21,729 bases of DNA from Perlabentimonas sp034006965 (GCA_034006965.1 JAVERU010000043.1:1-21729), one strand, 5' to 3'. Counted from the stretch's first letter, positions 8,554-15,343 are shown. Notes: generated by a model from the letters alone, not told the origin. Numbers and translations are program-made.

Positions 8554-9879
8554 TCAATCTTTGGGCTTCAATTCTATTTCAACATCAAGCCACTCCTCCA
8601 GCGTATCGTAAATCATCTGCCTCATATCATCGGGGAAGCTATGAATTCGGGTGCGATGGTCGCCCATGGGGTTAACAAAGCTTATGGAATTGGTATTGGG
8701 GCTTGGCTCAACAGCCGTGGCACTCCACGGATCGTACTCGCCATAGATATAGAGCATATTGTTGGCCCTAGTGCTAATCCATCGGTTTATATCCTTCATG
8801 GGCTCTGGGTCGAATTGGGCCATATGCCCCTTGGGCATAGTAAAATCGAAGGTGATATTTGTTGTGTCGTCTATATACTCGCTCCAAGGCTCCACTTCGT
8901 AGCCGTAAGATCCAATCTGGGTCATAGCCTGATAGAAATATGGCCGTATTGCATCTATGCCCTTATCCTCAATAAAATCGAAGGGAGCCACGCTAGTCCA
9001 GTGCGAGAAAAGCTCCGAGTTGGTAGCATTGGCTGTTGGTATCTCGGTGCACTCCATACCACCCCACTGCCAAAAGGCAAAGCTGTACTCCAGCACATTC
9101 ACATCGTAGGCTCGGCTCAGGCCAAACCCAAAAGTGTAATCCCTCTCGCTGGCGTGCTGCTCAAGCAAAGGCATAAGGTCTTCTTTACGCTTAAAAAGTT
9201 CCTCCTGAAAGGCTCTTACCCTATCGCGACAGGCGGGGGTACCCACAGCCCTTAGGAACGAATATACCCTGGTGTCCTCACTGCTGGAATTTAGCGGAGC
9301 CACATAGGGAATGCTAACATCCACATCGTTGGGGTAGAAGTACCTATGGAAAATAGTGGCCTGCCCGCCTTTGCTTATGCCCGTAGCAACCCATTTGCCT
9401 TTATAGAATGGCTTAAACGATTTTATAACCGTGTGATGATCGGTGGCAGCCTGGTATATGTTAAGGTACTGCCAAGGGATGCTATCCTTTGGGCGGCTAT
9501 TCTCGAAAAAGCGATGCTCAATATTTATCTGGTTGGCATTTAGCAGTTGGGCAGGTTCGGTGGCCCAATGCGAAAATATTTTATAACCCTCAATGGCAAT
9601 TACCATGGGGCTTTCAAAATCCTTATGATTATACACTACCCTTAGAGGAAATTTGCCAGCCTTATGATTTTTGTGGTCGAGCGGCATGGAGAACCACAGC
9701 TCCCAGGTTTCGGCAAACAGGGTTGTATCGCCCTCAATTTGCTTTAGGCTATCGATGGATGATATGCGAGCAAGCACCTCCTGAACCGACCCGGGCTTGG
9801 AGTTGCACCCAGCAAACACAAATGCAACAAGCGTAAGAGCCAATAGTGCTAACCGAACCTTTGAGATTGTTGATTTCAT
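8554..9879 (-). CDS. S37-family (PS-10-like) prolyl aminopeptidase lipoprotein
   Basis: A 441-residue secreted serine peptidase. The N-terminus is a lipoprotein signal peptide (LALTLVAFVFAGC, lipidated Cys25). The alpha/beta-hydrolase core shows NIEHRFFENSRP, then ATGISKGGQA with nucleophile Ser169, VSIPYVAPLN, the acid in YGEYDPWSA (Asp383) and the catalytic His in GDHRTRI (His408). This is the pattern of the S37 tripeptidyl aminopeptidase family common in Bacteroidota, related to Streptomyces PS-10. The expected role is removing short proline-containing peptides from N-termini of peptides at the cell surface or in the periplasm. Last gene of the lysO-PAP2-peptidase cluster, 22 bp after the PAP2 gene. 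S28 peptidase is the alternative label, but the motif spacing fits S37 better. Confidence 0.85.
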   Translation of the reverse strand: MKSTISKVRLALLALTLVAFVFAGCNSKPGSVQEVLARISSIDSLKQIEGDTTLFAETWELWFSMPLDHKNHKAGKFPLRVVYNHKDFESPMVIAIEGYKIFSHWATEPAQLLNANQINIEHRFFENSRPKDSIPWQYLNIYQAATDHHTVIKSFKPFYKGKWVATGISKGGQATIFHRYFYPNDVDVSIPYVAPLNSSSEDTRVYSFLRAVGTPACRDRVRAFQEELFKRKEDLMPLLEQHASERDYTFGFGLSRAYDVNVLEYSFAFWQWGGMECTEIPTANATNSELFSHWTSVAPFDFIEDKGIDAIRPYFYQAMTQIGSYGYEVEPWSEYIDDTTNITFDFTMPKGHMAQFDPEPMKDINRWISTRANNMLYIYGEYDPWSATAVEPSPNTNSISFVNPMGDHRTRIHSFPDDMRQMIYDTLEEWLDVEIELKPKD

Positions 9880-9901
9880 AAGTCAGACTTTTATTTTTAA
9901 A

Positions 9902-10435
9902 CTAAAAAACCATTCGAAAACTTAAAGCGTAAGCATCATGCTGACGGCCAAAGCTAATATTCACCCTTTGGGTAAATGGCTTTGCAAAGATGTACGAGCT
10001 GGCAATGCCCACCGCTGCGCCGCCAAGAATATCCCAGTAATCGTGCTTATTGGCATGAACCCGTGTATACCCTGTATACCCGGCCAGCAGGTAAGCTGGC
10101 ACTCCTACTTTCCAGCCAAACTTACGGCGTATAAACTCGGCGCCCATAAAAGCACGCGAGGCGTGCCCCGATGGAAAAGCGTGGCTCTCGCCATTGGGGC
10201 GCTCCTTGTTTATAGCATACTTTAGCGCATAGGTGGCAACGGTTGAAACCCCAGCAGCCCAAATAAACTGTTTGCTTCCGGCTAGCTTCTCTTCGGACCA
10301 AACAATTGTGGCACCAAAAGCAGCTCCAGGCAGGGCCAGGTGCAGAATATCGCCCGATAGCTCAACCCAATCGGTTTGGGCTTTAAGGTTGCAAGTAGCA
10401 ATAAGAAAAACAATGATTGATAATATAAATCGCAT
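9902..10435 (-). CDS. PAP2-family membrane-associated phosphatase
   Basis: A 177-residue protein with an N-terminal signal/anchor (MRFILSIIVFLIATCNLKAQ) and the three-part PAP2 active site: K72-x6-R79-P80 (KYAINKERP), PSGH at 88-91 with His91, and TR-x5-H-x3-D at 124-135 (TRVHANKHDYWD; Arg125, His131, Asp135). The family dephosphorylates lipid phosphates such as phosphatidic acid, undecaprenyl diphosphate or lipid A; the substrate is not readable here. The protein is short and has fewer membrane segments than UppP/PgpB-type enzymes. It ends in a Phe (SFRMVF) as outer-membrane proteins do, but one residue is weak evidence. It lies 21 bp after lysO and 22 bp before the peptidase gene, so it is in one operon. 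Confidence 0.85.
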   Translation of the reverse strand: MRFILSIIVFLIATCNLKAQTDWVELSGDILHLALPGAAFGATIVWSEEKLAGSKQFIWAAGVSTVATYALKYAINKERPNGESHAFPSGHASRAFMGAEFIRRKFGWKVGVPAYLLAGYTGYTRVHANKHDYWDILGGAAVGIASSYIFAKPFTQRVNISFGRQHDAYALSFRMVF

Positions 10436-10456
10436 CCATAAAACGTTAAGAAGTAC

Positions 10457-11062
10457 CTAAAACCCATTGAGCACCAAAGTTACCAAAAAAGGTACAAGTA
10501 CGGTAAGCACAATGCCATGAAATAGCGATACCATGGCGTACTCCTTTCCAGATGCTTTTGATATAATGGGTAAAGTGGTATCCATGCTGGTTGCGCCACC
10601 CGAGGCTATGGGCGCAATTTTACCAAAAAGCACGGCAAATATTGGCGCAGCCAAAAGGGTAATTACCTCGCGCATCACGTTGGCGAGTAGTGCTACAACG
10701 CCCAGCTCCTCGCCGCGCAGCTCGGTTATAAATATGCTCGATAGGCTGTAGTAACCAAATCCATAGCCAACGGCTAGGATATCGTAAAAATTAACATCGG
10801 AGAGTAGGAGGTAAACACCGCTAACGCCCAGCGTGGTACCCACCACGGTAACCAAAGGAACAACCAAAATTTTAAAATTAAACTCAGCCAAGGCCTTAAG
10901 CGAGTTGGGATCGGCACCAATGCCAATGCCCACCAAAAACATCAACAGGTAAAGCGCCCAGTGGCTAAAATCGTTGTGGACAAGTATATCGGGTATAAAT
11001 TGAAGTAGCCCCAGCACTACGCCCGCAGCAAAAAACGAAAGGATTATAAGGCTACCCCTCAT
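10457..11062 (-). CDS. lysO: Lysine exporter LysO, C-terminal membrane domain
   Basis: From the ATG at 11062 (MRGSLIILSFFAAGVVLG) the protein has 201 residues and about six hydrophobic segments. Characteristic LysO residues are FLVGIGIGADP, the segment YGFGYYSLSSIFITELRG, and ATSMDTTLPIISKASG near the end. E. coli LysO (YbjE, about 300 residues) exports L-lysine and protects against the toxic analogue thialysine; here the homologous region is split over two genes. A TTG at 11083 would extend it by 7 residues but deepen the overlap with the upstream gene to 32 bp; the ATG gives an 11-bp overlap and is preferred. Translational coupling is likely. The two pieces probably form one transporter. 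Confidence 0.85.
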   Translation of the reverse strand: MRGSLIILSFFAAGVVLGLLQFIPDILVHNDFSHWALYLLMFLVGIGIGADPNSLKALAEFNFKILVVPLVTVVGTTLGVSGVYLLLSDVNFYDILAVGYGFGYYSLSSIFITELRGEELGVVALLANVMREVITLLAAPIFAVLFGKIAPIASGGATSMDTTLPIISKASGKEYAMVSLFHGIVLTVLVPFLVTLVLNGF

Positions 11063-11342
11063 GGTTGGTCTTTTTGGGTGCAAACCACAAACGATAGGCT
11101 AGCCAAGCAACCAATACACTTCCCAGCACTCCTCCCAGCGATATCAGCAAGGCCTTAAAACCTAGGGCGGGAAGATTTTTCACTATTACCTCGTTGGTAC
11201 CAATGGCAACGCCAAGCAGGAAAAGTAGCAGGTAAATGGCCCACATGGTGAGCCTATCGGCCAGCCTAACCCAACGCTTACGGTTTCGGATTAGAAAACC
11301 TAGTGCAATGCCTGCACACATTATTATAATTACGGTAAGCAT
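11052..11342 (-). CDS. LysO family N-terminal membrane domain (DUF340-like), separate gene
   Basis: A 96-residue protein with three hydrophobic segments: MLTVIIIMCAGIALGFLIRN, then LTMWAIYLLLFLLGVAIGTN, then ALLISLGGVLGSVLVAWLAY. It matches the first part of full-length LysO; LLFLLGVAIGTN mirrors MFLVGIGIGADP in the second gene, reflecting the family's internal repeat. It overlaps the C-terminal gene by 11 bp in a different frame. A sequence error splitting one gene is possible, but the overlap with a clean ATG, and my recollection that the split form is common in Bacteroidota, argue for two real genes. First gene of the operon. Confidence 0.8.
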   Translation of the reverse strand: MLTVIIIMCAGIALGFLIRNRKRWVRLADRLTMWAIYLLLFLLGVAIGTNEVIVKNLPALGFKALLISLGGVLGSVLVAWLAYRLWFAPKKTNHEG

Positions 11343-11374
11343 ATGCTATGCAATAAAACTAAAAAAATGAAAAT

Positions 11375-11396
11375 CCATATTCGCATGCAAATATGG
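11375..11396. promoter_or_regulatory. 22-bp near-perfect palindrome upstream of lysO, candidate operator
   Basis: CCATATT (11375-11381) mirrors AATATGG (11390-11396) around a GCATGC centre (11383-11388); only one base pair (C/A at 11382 and 11389) breaks the symmetry. It lies 33 bp upstream of the lysO N-domain start, where a repressor or activator would bind. No local regulator gene exists to link to it. A terminator is unlikely because no U-tract follows. Confidence 0.4.
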
Positions 11397-11463
11397 CGAT
11401 TCTCGCAATTTGTCCAACCATAAAGCTATAGAAATGGTGTAGAATATTACCTATAAATCGATT

Positions 11464-11995
11464 AACCACTGCGCCGACACCTTTTTGTTGCTCAATAGGC
11501 GAACTAGGATACTACGATAGCCTCCCGTACTAGTCCATGTAGGTTTCGTTCATAGTACGCCGTACTTCTAGAACCTTGCGCAACGATACATCGCCACGCT
11601 GGTAGCTGTAAACAATGGCATCGCGAACCTGACGTTAACCTCAGCACCGGGGCATACAAATCGGACATCCTTCTCCTGAATGCTGGCCGTTAGCCTCACC
11701 TTACTGAGGTTGGCAATAATCATAAACAGCACTTAGGGTTCTACAACAAACTCCTCTGGGGGAACATCTCGGTTAACCACACGCCCACTAGCTGGAGGGG
11801 GAAGTACCCAAAGGGGTTTTCCAACACTTTCCTCTTCAAGCCCCATAATCTGCATTTTAAGGGATGCCCCTCCAGCTCTTACGCTACCCTTCTTATCTGT
11901 GGAATAATCACTACAGCCAGCTGCGCTAAAATCACCACACCAAGGATGACATTTCGATTGCAATCGGCGTCTCTCTTTTTGGGCTTCCGAGTCAT
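11464..11995 (-). pseudogene. Decayed RND-efflux remnant: start of CusB/CzcB-like adaptor joined to end of TolC/CusC-like outer-membrane factor
   Basis: Translating the minus strand from ATG 11995 gives MTRKPKKRD then a membrane anchor (NVILGVVILAQLAVVIIPQI), then a frameshift into a frame reading SASGRVVNRDVPPEEFVVEP with Pro-Pro before it, a TAA, and in the same frame LFMIIANLSKVRLTASIQEK DVRF. Anchor, then a biotinyl-lipoyl-like segment ending in GRVV, then ANLSKV and EKD is the order in RND periplasmic adaptors. Near 11630 the frame moves to VRDAIVYSYQRGDVSLRKVL followed by EVRRTMNETYMD, two in-frame stops, and IEQQKGVG. That is the C-terminal TolC/CusC pattern. At least two frameshifts and three stops, and large parts of both genes are missing, so no functional product. 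A 76-residue open frame here (11733-11963) is only part of this remnant. Confidence 0.7.
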
Positions 11996-12125
11996 AATAC
12001 TTTGGCTTATAGTAGGTTAAAAGAGGTACAAAGCTACACTATCACCATGCAGAGAGCCGGTAGAAATATATTAGACAATCACAGAGTTGAGCATGACGAA
12101 GCTGCATTATATCGCTCATAATTTT

Positions 12126-12373
12126 GATTCTACTGCAAATTTAGTGGAAGATTTATAAGCTTGAAATACAATTTGTGCGAAGCTAGTTTGAAGACCGAAG
12201 TCAGAAGCATCTTGTCTTAGCTTGTCACGGCCTGCGAAGCATAACGAGAGGATACGAAGCGAAACTGGGGAAGCAACGCCACTTCTGGCTTCTGACTTCC
12301 AACCACTGACAGAAAGGATAATTGTGGGGTTACCTTTATAGTTGTGTCTTTCCACAAAAGTCGTAGTAGAACC
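12126..12373. mobile_element. MITE-like element with nested inverted repeats (copy A)
   Basis: The ends are imperfect inverted repeats: GATTCTACTGCAAATTTAGT from 12126 and, read inward from the right end at 12373, GGTTCTACTACGACTTTTGT. About 71-74 bp inside each end lies a perfect 12-bp inverted pair, GAAGTCAGAAGC (12197-12208) and GCTTCTGACTTC (12288-12299). The 79-bp centre has no coding frame with recognisable similarity. The same end plus inner motif, at the same 72-bp distance, recurs at 21616. I see no transposase, so it would be non-autonomous. A small open frame across it (12116-12355, minus) is not a gene. The flanks are AT-rich and a target duplication is not clear. Confidence 0.6.
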
Positions 12374-12411
12374 ATTTTTTATGCAATAGGGTGATTATAA
12401 ACCAGAAAGCA

Positions 12412-12520
12412 GCTTGCAGATGTCACTATGGCATCCGTAAATCACATTAATGTGTCATAATGGCTTAGTGTTTTCCTTGCCCTTGCATAACCTGCAAGCC
12501 ATTAGTTACTGTAAAACAGT
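12412..12520 (+). promoter_or_regulatory. Structured region upstream of the first sHSP gene
   Basis: Several symmetric elements are packed here. TAATGGCTT (12458-12466) pairs with AAGCCATTA (12496-12504). The right arm overlaps CTGCAAGC (12492-12499), which can instead pair with GCTTGCAG (12412-12419). CACATTAATGTG (12443-12454) is a perfect palindrome, TGTCACTATGGC/TGTCATAATGGC (12421, 12455 region) is an imperfect direct repeat, and ACTGT-AAA-ACAGT (12508-12520) is a small hairpin. They could be operator sites or alternative RNA folds of a leader. No CIRCE (TTAGCACTC-N9-GAGTGCTAA) was found. The sHSP start is about 100 bp downstream; I found no clear promoter box. Confidence 0.35.
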
Positions 12521-12609
12521 GTATTAACATTTTAAAGCAAGTAATCTTTCAACTTTTGGTATTCAATTTGAAAATATTGCATCAAAAAAATAACTACTAA
12601 CTAAAGTAT

Positions 12610-12614
12610 GGAGG
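12610..12614 (+). promoter_or_regulatory. Shine-Dalgarno GGAGG that sets the start of the first sHSP
   Basis: GGAGG at 12610-12614 lies 8 nt before ATG 12623. An in-frame ATG at 12608 overlaps this site and would itself have no ribosome-binding site, so 12623 is the start. The third sHSP has the same arrangement (GGAGG at 14105-14109, ATG 14115). Such strong sites are absent before most other genes of the window. Confidence 0.7.
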
Positions 12615-12622
12615 ACAAAGCC

Positions 12623-13060
12623 ATGACACTACTAAGATTTTCTAATGTATACCCAAGACTAATCGACCCCTTTAATGACGATGAGATGTCGGAGTGGTCA
12701 AACCGCCACTACTCAAACACCAACACCACACTACCTTCGGCAAACATTAAGGAGGATGTGGATGGTTTTGAGGTGGAGCTTGCTGCCCCGGGATTCGATA
12801 AGGGGGATTTTAAGATTGATTTAGACAAAGACGTACTTACCATCTCCTCGGTTAAGCAGGTGGCAAATGAAACCAACGAAGGACAGCGATTCACCCTCAG
12901 GGAGTTCAGCTACCAATCGTTCAGCCGTTCATTCACCCTGCCCAACATTGTTGATAACGATAAGATTGCGGCTAAGTACGAGAATGGTATCCTAAGGATA
13001 TCAATCCCCAAAAAGGAAGAGGCTAAGCCAAAACCTGCCCGCCAGATAGAGGTTTTATAG
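12623..13060 (+). CDS. Small heat-shock protein (Hsp20/alpha-crystallin), first copy
   Basis: A 145-residue ATP-independent holdase that binds unfolding proteins as an oligomer in the cytoplasm. After a variable N-terminal arm (MTLLRFSNVYPRLIDPFNDD) the alpha-crystallin domain runs from about residue 38 (TLPSANIKEDVDGFEVELAA) through GDFKIDLDKDVLTISS and FSYQSFSRSFTLP to AKYENGILRISIPKK, containing the conserved A-x-x-x-N-G-x-L and the C-terminal I-x-I motif (ISI) needed for oligomerisation. The tail is PKPARQIEVL. Start chosen from the GGAGG at 12610. First gene of a probable four-gene operon ending at the terminator near 14600. Very similar to the third sHSP: a recent duplicate. Confidence 0.93.
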   Translation: MTLLRFSNVYPRLIDPFNDDEMSEWSNRHYSNTNTTLPSANIKEDVDGFEVELAAPGFDKGDFKIDLDKDVLTISSVKQVANETNEGQRFTLREFSYQSFSRSFTLPNIVDNDKIAAKYENGILRISIPKKEEAKPKPARQIEVL

Positions 13061-13133
13061 TGCGCTCATTGAATCGTTTTACTACGTGTTGCTTTATTGG
13101 TAAAATTTCTGTTTAACCTAAAAATTTGATGAT

Positions 13134-13574
13134 ATGAAGCTCTTCAAGTGGAATCCAGCCGATTTGAAGCCAAAATTTCCCAACATCATCGAGAAATTTT
13201 TTGGCAAACGCATTACCGACGACGCATCACAAGGACAAGAGATAGCCACCGTGCCATCGGTAAACATCAGCGATGCTAGTAAGGCTTTTGAAGTAAACGT
13301 TGCCCTGCCTGGGTTAGATAAGAAGGATGTAAAGGTTACCATTCAGAACGACTGTCTCTGCATATCCTCGGAAAAGCAATACGATAACGAGGAAAAGACA
13401 AAGAACTGGATCCGTAGGGAGTACGGCTACGCATCGTTTCAGCGGATGTTCAACTTACCCGAAAGTGCCGACCCTGCTAAAGTTCAGGCAGAGATGAAGA
13501 ATGGTGTTCTCACCGTGAAAATAGGCAAGCGTGATGATTACATCGATAGCAGAAAGGTAATTGATATCCAATAA
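13134..13574 (+). CDS. Small heat-shock protein (Hsp20/alpha-crystallin), divergent second copy
   Basis: A 146-residue sHSP that is clearly not a duplicate of its neighbours. The N-terminal arm is basic and different (MKLFKWNPADLKPKFPNIIE); the alpha-crystallin domain begins near TVPSVNISDASKAFEVNVAL and includes PGLDKKDVKVTIQNDCLCIS, YGYASFQRMFNLPES and AEMKNGVLTVKIGKRDD. The conserved A-x-x-x-N-G-x-L is present as AEMKNGVL, but the C-terminal I-x-I position reads V-K-I and the tail is VIDIQ. Two different sHSP types in one operon often form hetero-oligomers in bacteria (established for Escherichia IbpA/IbpB); here that is inference. It lies 73 bp after the first sHSP gene. Confidence 0.92.
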   Translation: MKLFKWNPADLKPKFPNIIEKFFGKRITDDASQGQEIATVPSVNISDASKAFEVNVALPGLDKKDVKVTIQNDCLCISSEKQYDNEEKTKNWIRREYGYASFQRMFNLPESADPAKVQAEMKNGVLTVKIGKRDDYIDSRKVIDIQ

Positions 13575-13609
13575 TCTGAAATGTTGAACCATTTTAAACC
13601 GATGCAGCT

Positions 13610-14086
13610 ATGAGGAAAATTTGGTTACTATCCCTTACAGCTCTATTGGCAATGGTAAGCTGCAATGGGCAAAACAAGAACAACACTAACTCTGAAAGCA
13701 AAAACGATGCAAATTCACCCATCACTGAAATTAAGGTGAATAAGGAGTACGATGAGGAGGGAAATCTTGTAAGGTTCGATTCAACTTACAGCTCGTACTA
13801 CTCTAACATTAAGACTGATGATTTTGCTAGGGATAGCATTTTCGATAATTTTCGAAAGCAATTCCATAGCCTATACCCCTTCTCCAGTAAGCCCTTCTTC
13901 GATGAGCTGTTCTTTGAGGATTCGTTGCTGCAGTACGATTTTTACAGGCACGATTTCTTCAGCGAGCGATTTAGGCAGAATACGCGGCGAATGGACAAGC
14001 TATTCATGGAAATGGATTCAGTAAAAAACCAATTCTTCTGGAACCAGTTTCCTGAGGATAAGTCTAATAAACAACAAAACAACTAA
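13610..14086 (+). CDS. Unrecognised lipoprotein inside the sHSP operon
   Basis: 158 residues. A lipoprotein signal peptide (MRKIWLLSLTALLAMVSC, lipidated Cys18) is followed by an Asn/Ser/Lys-rich linker, then a charged and strongly aromatic region rich in Phe, Tyr, Asp and Arg (for example FFDELFFEDSLLQYDFYRHD and FFSERFRQN), then an Asn/Gln-rich tail. I recognise no family. It lies 35 bp after the second sHSP and 28 bp before the third, so it is cotranscribed with cytoplasmic chaperones although it is exported. The simplest reading is an envelope partner of the stress response that works in the periplasm or on the membrane. Phe/Tyr clusters could bind unfolded proteins, but that is a guess. 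Confidence 0.8.
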   Translation: MRKIWLLSLTALLAMVSCNGQNKNNTNSESKNDANSPITEIKVNKEYDEEGNLVRFDSTYSSYYSNIKTDDFARDSIFDNFRKQFHSLYPFSSKPFFDELFFEDSLLQYDFYRHDFFSERFRQNTRRMDKLFMEMDSVKNQFFWNQFPEDKSNKQQNN

Positions 14087-14114
14087 TGTCTAATCATTAA
14101 AAAAGGAGGTCGTT

Positions 14115-14561
14115 ATGTCAATCATTAGAAGAACCGATGATTTCCCAATGTGGCCAAGCCTATTTAATGATTTCTTGGGCCGCGATTGGATGGACTTTAA
14201 CAGTCGCAACTTCTCAACCACCAACACCACATTGCCCTCGGTAAACATAAAGGAGGATGACAATGGTTTTGAGGTGGAGCTAGCCGCACCTGGCTTGGAG
14301 AAGGGCGACTTTAAAGTGGAGCTCGACAAGAGCGTTCTAACCATCTCTTCCGACAAAAAGGTGGAGAATGAGACCAAGGAAGGGCAGCAATTTACCCGCA
14401 GGGAGTTCAGCTACCAGTCCTTCAGCCGCTCCTTTACGCTACCAAGCATTGTTGAAGCGGATAAGATTGCTGCCAAGTACGAGAATGGTATCCTAAGGGT
14501 ATCGATCCCCAAAAAGGAGGAGGCCAAGCCAAAACCCGCCAAACAAATTGAGATTAAGTAG
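14115..14561 (+). CDS. Small heat-shock protein (Hsp20/alpha-crystallin), third copy, paralogue of the first
   Basis: A 148-residue sHSP. N-terminal arm MSIIRRTDDFPMWPSLFNDF; the alpha-crystallin domain starts at TLPSVNIKEDDNGFEVELAA, continues through GDFKVELDKSVLTISSDKKV and FSYQSFSRSFTLPS, and ends AKYENGILRVSIPKKEEAKP with the I-x-I-like VSI motif. It differs from the first copy mainly in the N-terminal arm and a few surface residues, and several DNA stretches are also identical, so it came from tandem duplication or gene conversion around the lipoprotein gene. GGAGG at 14105 precedes the ATG. The stop overlaps a GTGTGC/GCACAC hairpin (14561-14576), and a terminator follows at 14591, so this is the last gene of the operon. 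Confidence 0.93.
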   Translation: MSIIRRTDDFPMWPSLFNDFLGRDWMDFNSRNFSTTNTTLPSVNIKEDDNGFEVELAAPGLEKGDFKVELDKSVLTISSDKKVENETKEGQQFTRREFSYQSFSRSFTLPSIVEADKIAAKYENGILRVSIPKKEEAKPKPAKQIEIK

Positions 14562-14590
14562 TGTGCGGCGGCACACAGCTAAAAGCGAAT

Positions 14591-14621
14591 GGGGGAGTGC
14601 CGCAGGGTTCTCCCCCTTTTT
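14591..14621 (+). terminator. Rho-independent terminator of the sHSP operon
   Basis: GGGGGAG (14591-14597) pairs with CTCCCCC (14610-14616), 12-nt loop, followed immediately by TTTTT (14617-14621). A second hairpin, GTGTGC-GGCG-GCACAC, stands at 14561-14576. The metallopeptidase gene begins 26 bp later, so it is either read through or has its own promoter. Confidence 0.88.
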
Positions 14622-14647
14622 AATGTTGAACTTAAAAAAACAACGCT

Positions 14648-15343
14648 ATGGGTATCTGGATAATAATGGGATTCTTCATGATCCTAAGCTTAATTGCCAG
14701 CAGCATGCTCAAATCGCGGTTCAAGGAGTACTCAAGAATACCTACCCGCAACGGGATGAGCGGTGCTGAGGTGGCCCAGAAAATGCTTTTCGATTATGGT
14801 TGCTACGATGTTAGGGTTACATCGGTACAGGGTAAGCTAACAGACCATTACAACCCGGCCACAAAAACCGTGAATCTAAGCCCCGATGTGTACAATGGAC
14901 GAAACGTGGCAGCGGCTGCCGTGGCTGCTCACGAGGTGGGTCATGCAGTGCAGCATGCCGAATCGTATGCATGGTTGAAGCTTCGTACTGCCCTGGTTCC
15001 AATACAAAACGTAAGCGCAACCATACTCAACATCATTTTTATTGGTATGTTCTTCGGGTCGTTCCTTTTGGGCGGGTTACTACCACTGCAAACAGCGCTT
15101 GTTATAATTGTAGCCAGCTACGCCGTTTTTACACTGTTTGCATTCGTTACCCTACCGGTAGAGTTTGATGCTAGCAACAGGGCCCTGGTTTGGCTTAACA
15201 GCGCGGGGGTAACCACGCAGCAATCGTTAGGCAAGGCGAAAAGTGCACTGGGCTGGGCCGCTTCAACATACCTAATTGCTGCAATATCATCGCTGGCAAC
15301 CCTGCTTTACTACGTTGCTTTGTTGGCTGGAAACAGAGATTAA
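14648..15343 (+). CDS. Membrane zinc metallopeptidase (YugP family, Zn_peptidase_2)
   Basis: A 231-residue integral membrane protease. An N-terminal membrane segment (MGIWIIMGFFMILSLIAS) is followed by the family region IPTRNGMSGAEVAQKML and LTDHYNPATKTVNLSPDVYN, then the zinc motif HEVGH at 95-99 (His95, Glu96, His99). Two membrane segments follow (about 122-165), then LPVEFDASNRAL, where Glu172 or Asp174 is probably the third zinc ligand, and a last hydrophobic pair near the C-terminus. The architecture is like HtpX but shorter; the family is presumed to degrade membrane or misfolded proteins, though substrates are not established. It sits between the sHSP operon and the DnaJ-like gene, fitting a membrane quality-control role. 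Confidence 0.9.
   Translation: MGIWIIMGFFMILSLIASSMLKSRFKEYSRIPTRNGMSGAEVAQKMLFDYGCYDVRVTSVQGKLTDHYNPATKTVNLSPDVYNGRNVAAAAVAAHEVGHAVQHAESYAWLKLRTALVPIQNVSATILNIIFIGMFFGSFLLGGLLPLQTALVIIVASYAVFTLFAFVTLPVEFDASNRALVWLNSAGVTTQQSLGKAKSALGWAASTYLIAAISSLATLLYYVALLAGNRD

Noticed and set aside
8340..8675. 111-aa plus-strand open frame
   Set aside because: Half is the translated minisatellite and the rest is antisense to the S37 peptidase gene.
11733..11963. Intact small gene of 76 aa
   Set aside because: It is one frame of the decayed adaptor remnant; matching sequence continues beyond the stop in the same frame, and the N-terminal anchor is in another frame.
11996..12125. Further remnant of the efflux operon
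   Set aside because: Translation of the minus strand gives no recognisable adaptor or RND sequence upstream of the adaptor start.
12116..12355. 79-aa minus-strand open frame
   Set aside because: Lies on the MITE-like element with inverted repeats, with no ribosome-binding site or family.
12480..12622. CIRCE or sigma-32-type heat-shock promoter for the sHSP operon
   Set aside because: No TTAGCACTC-N9-GAGTGCTAA is present, and Bacteroidota lack sigma-32; no good TAnnTTTG match was found either.
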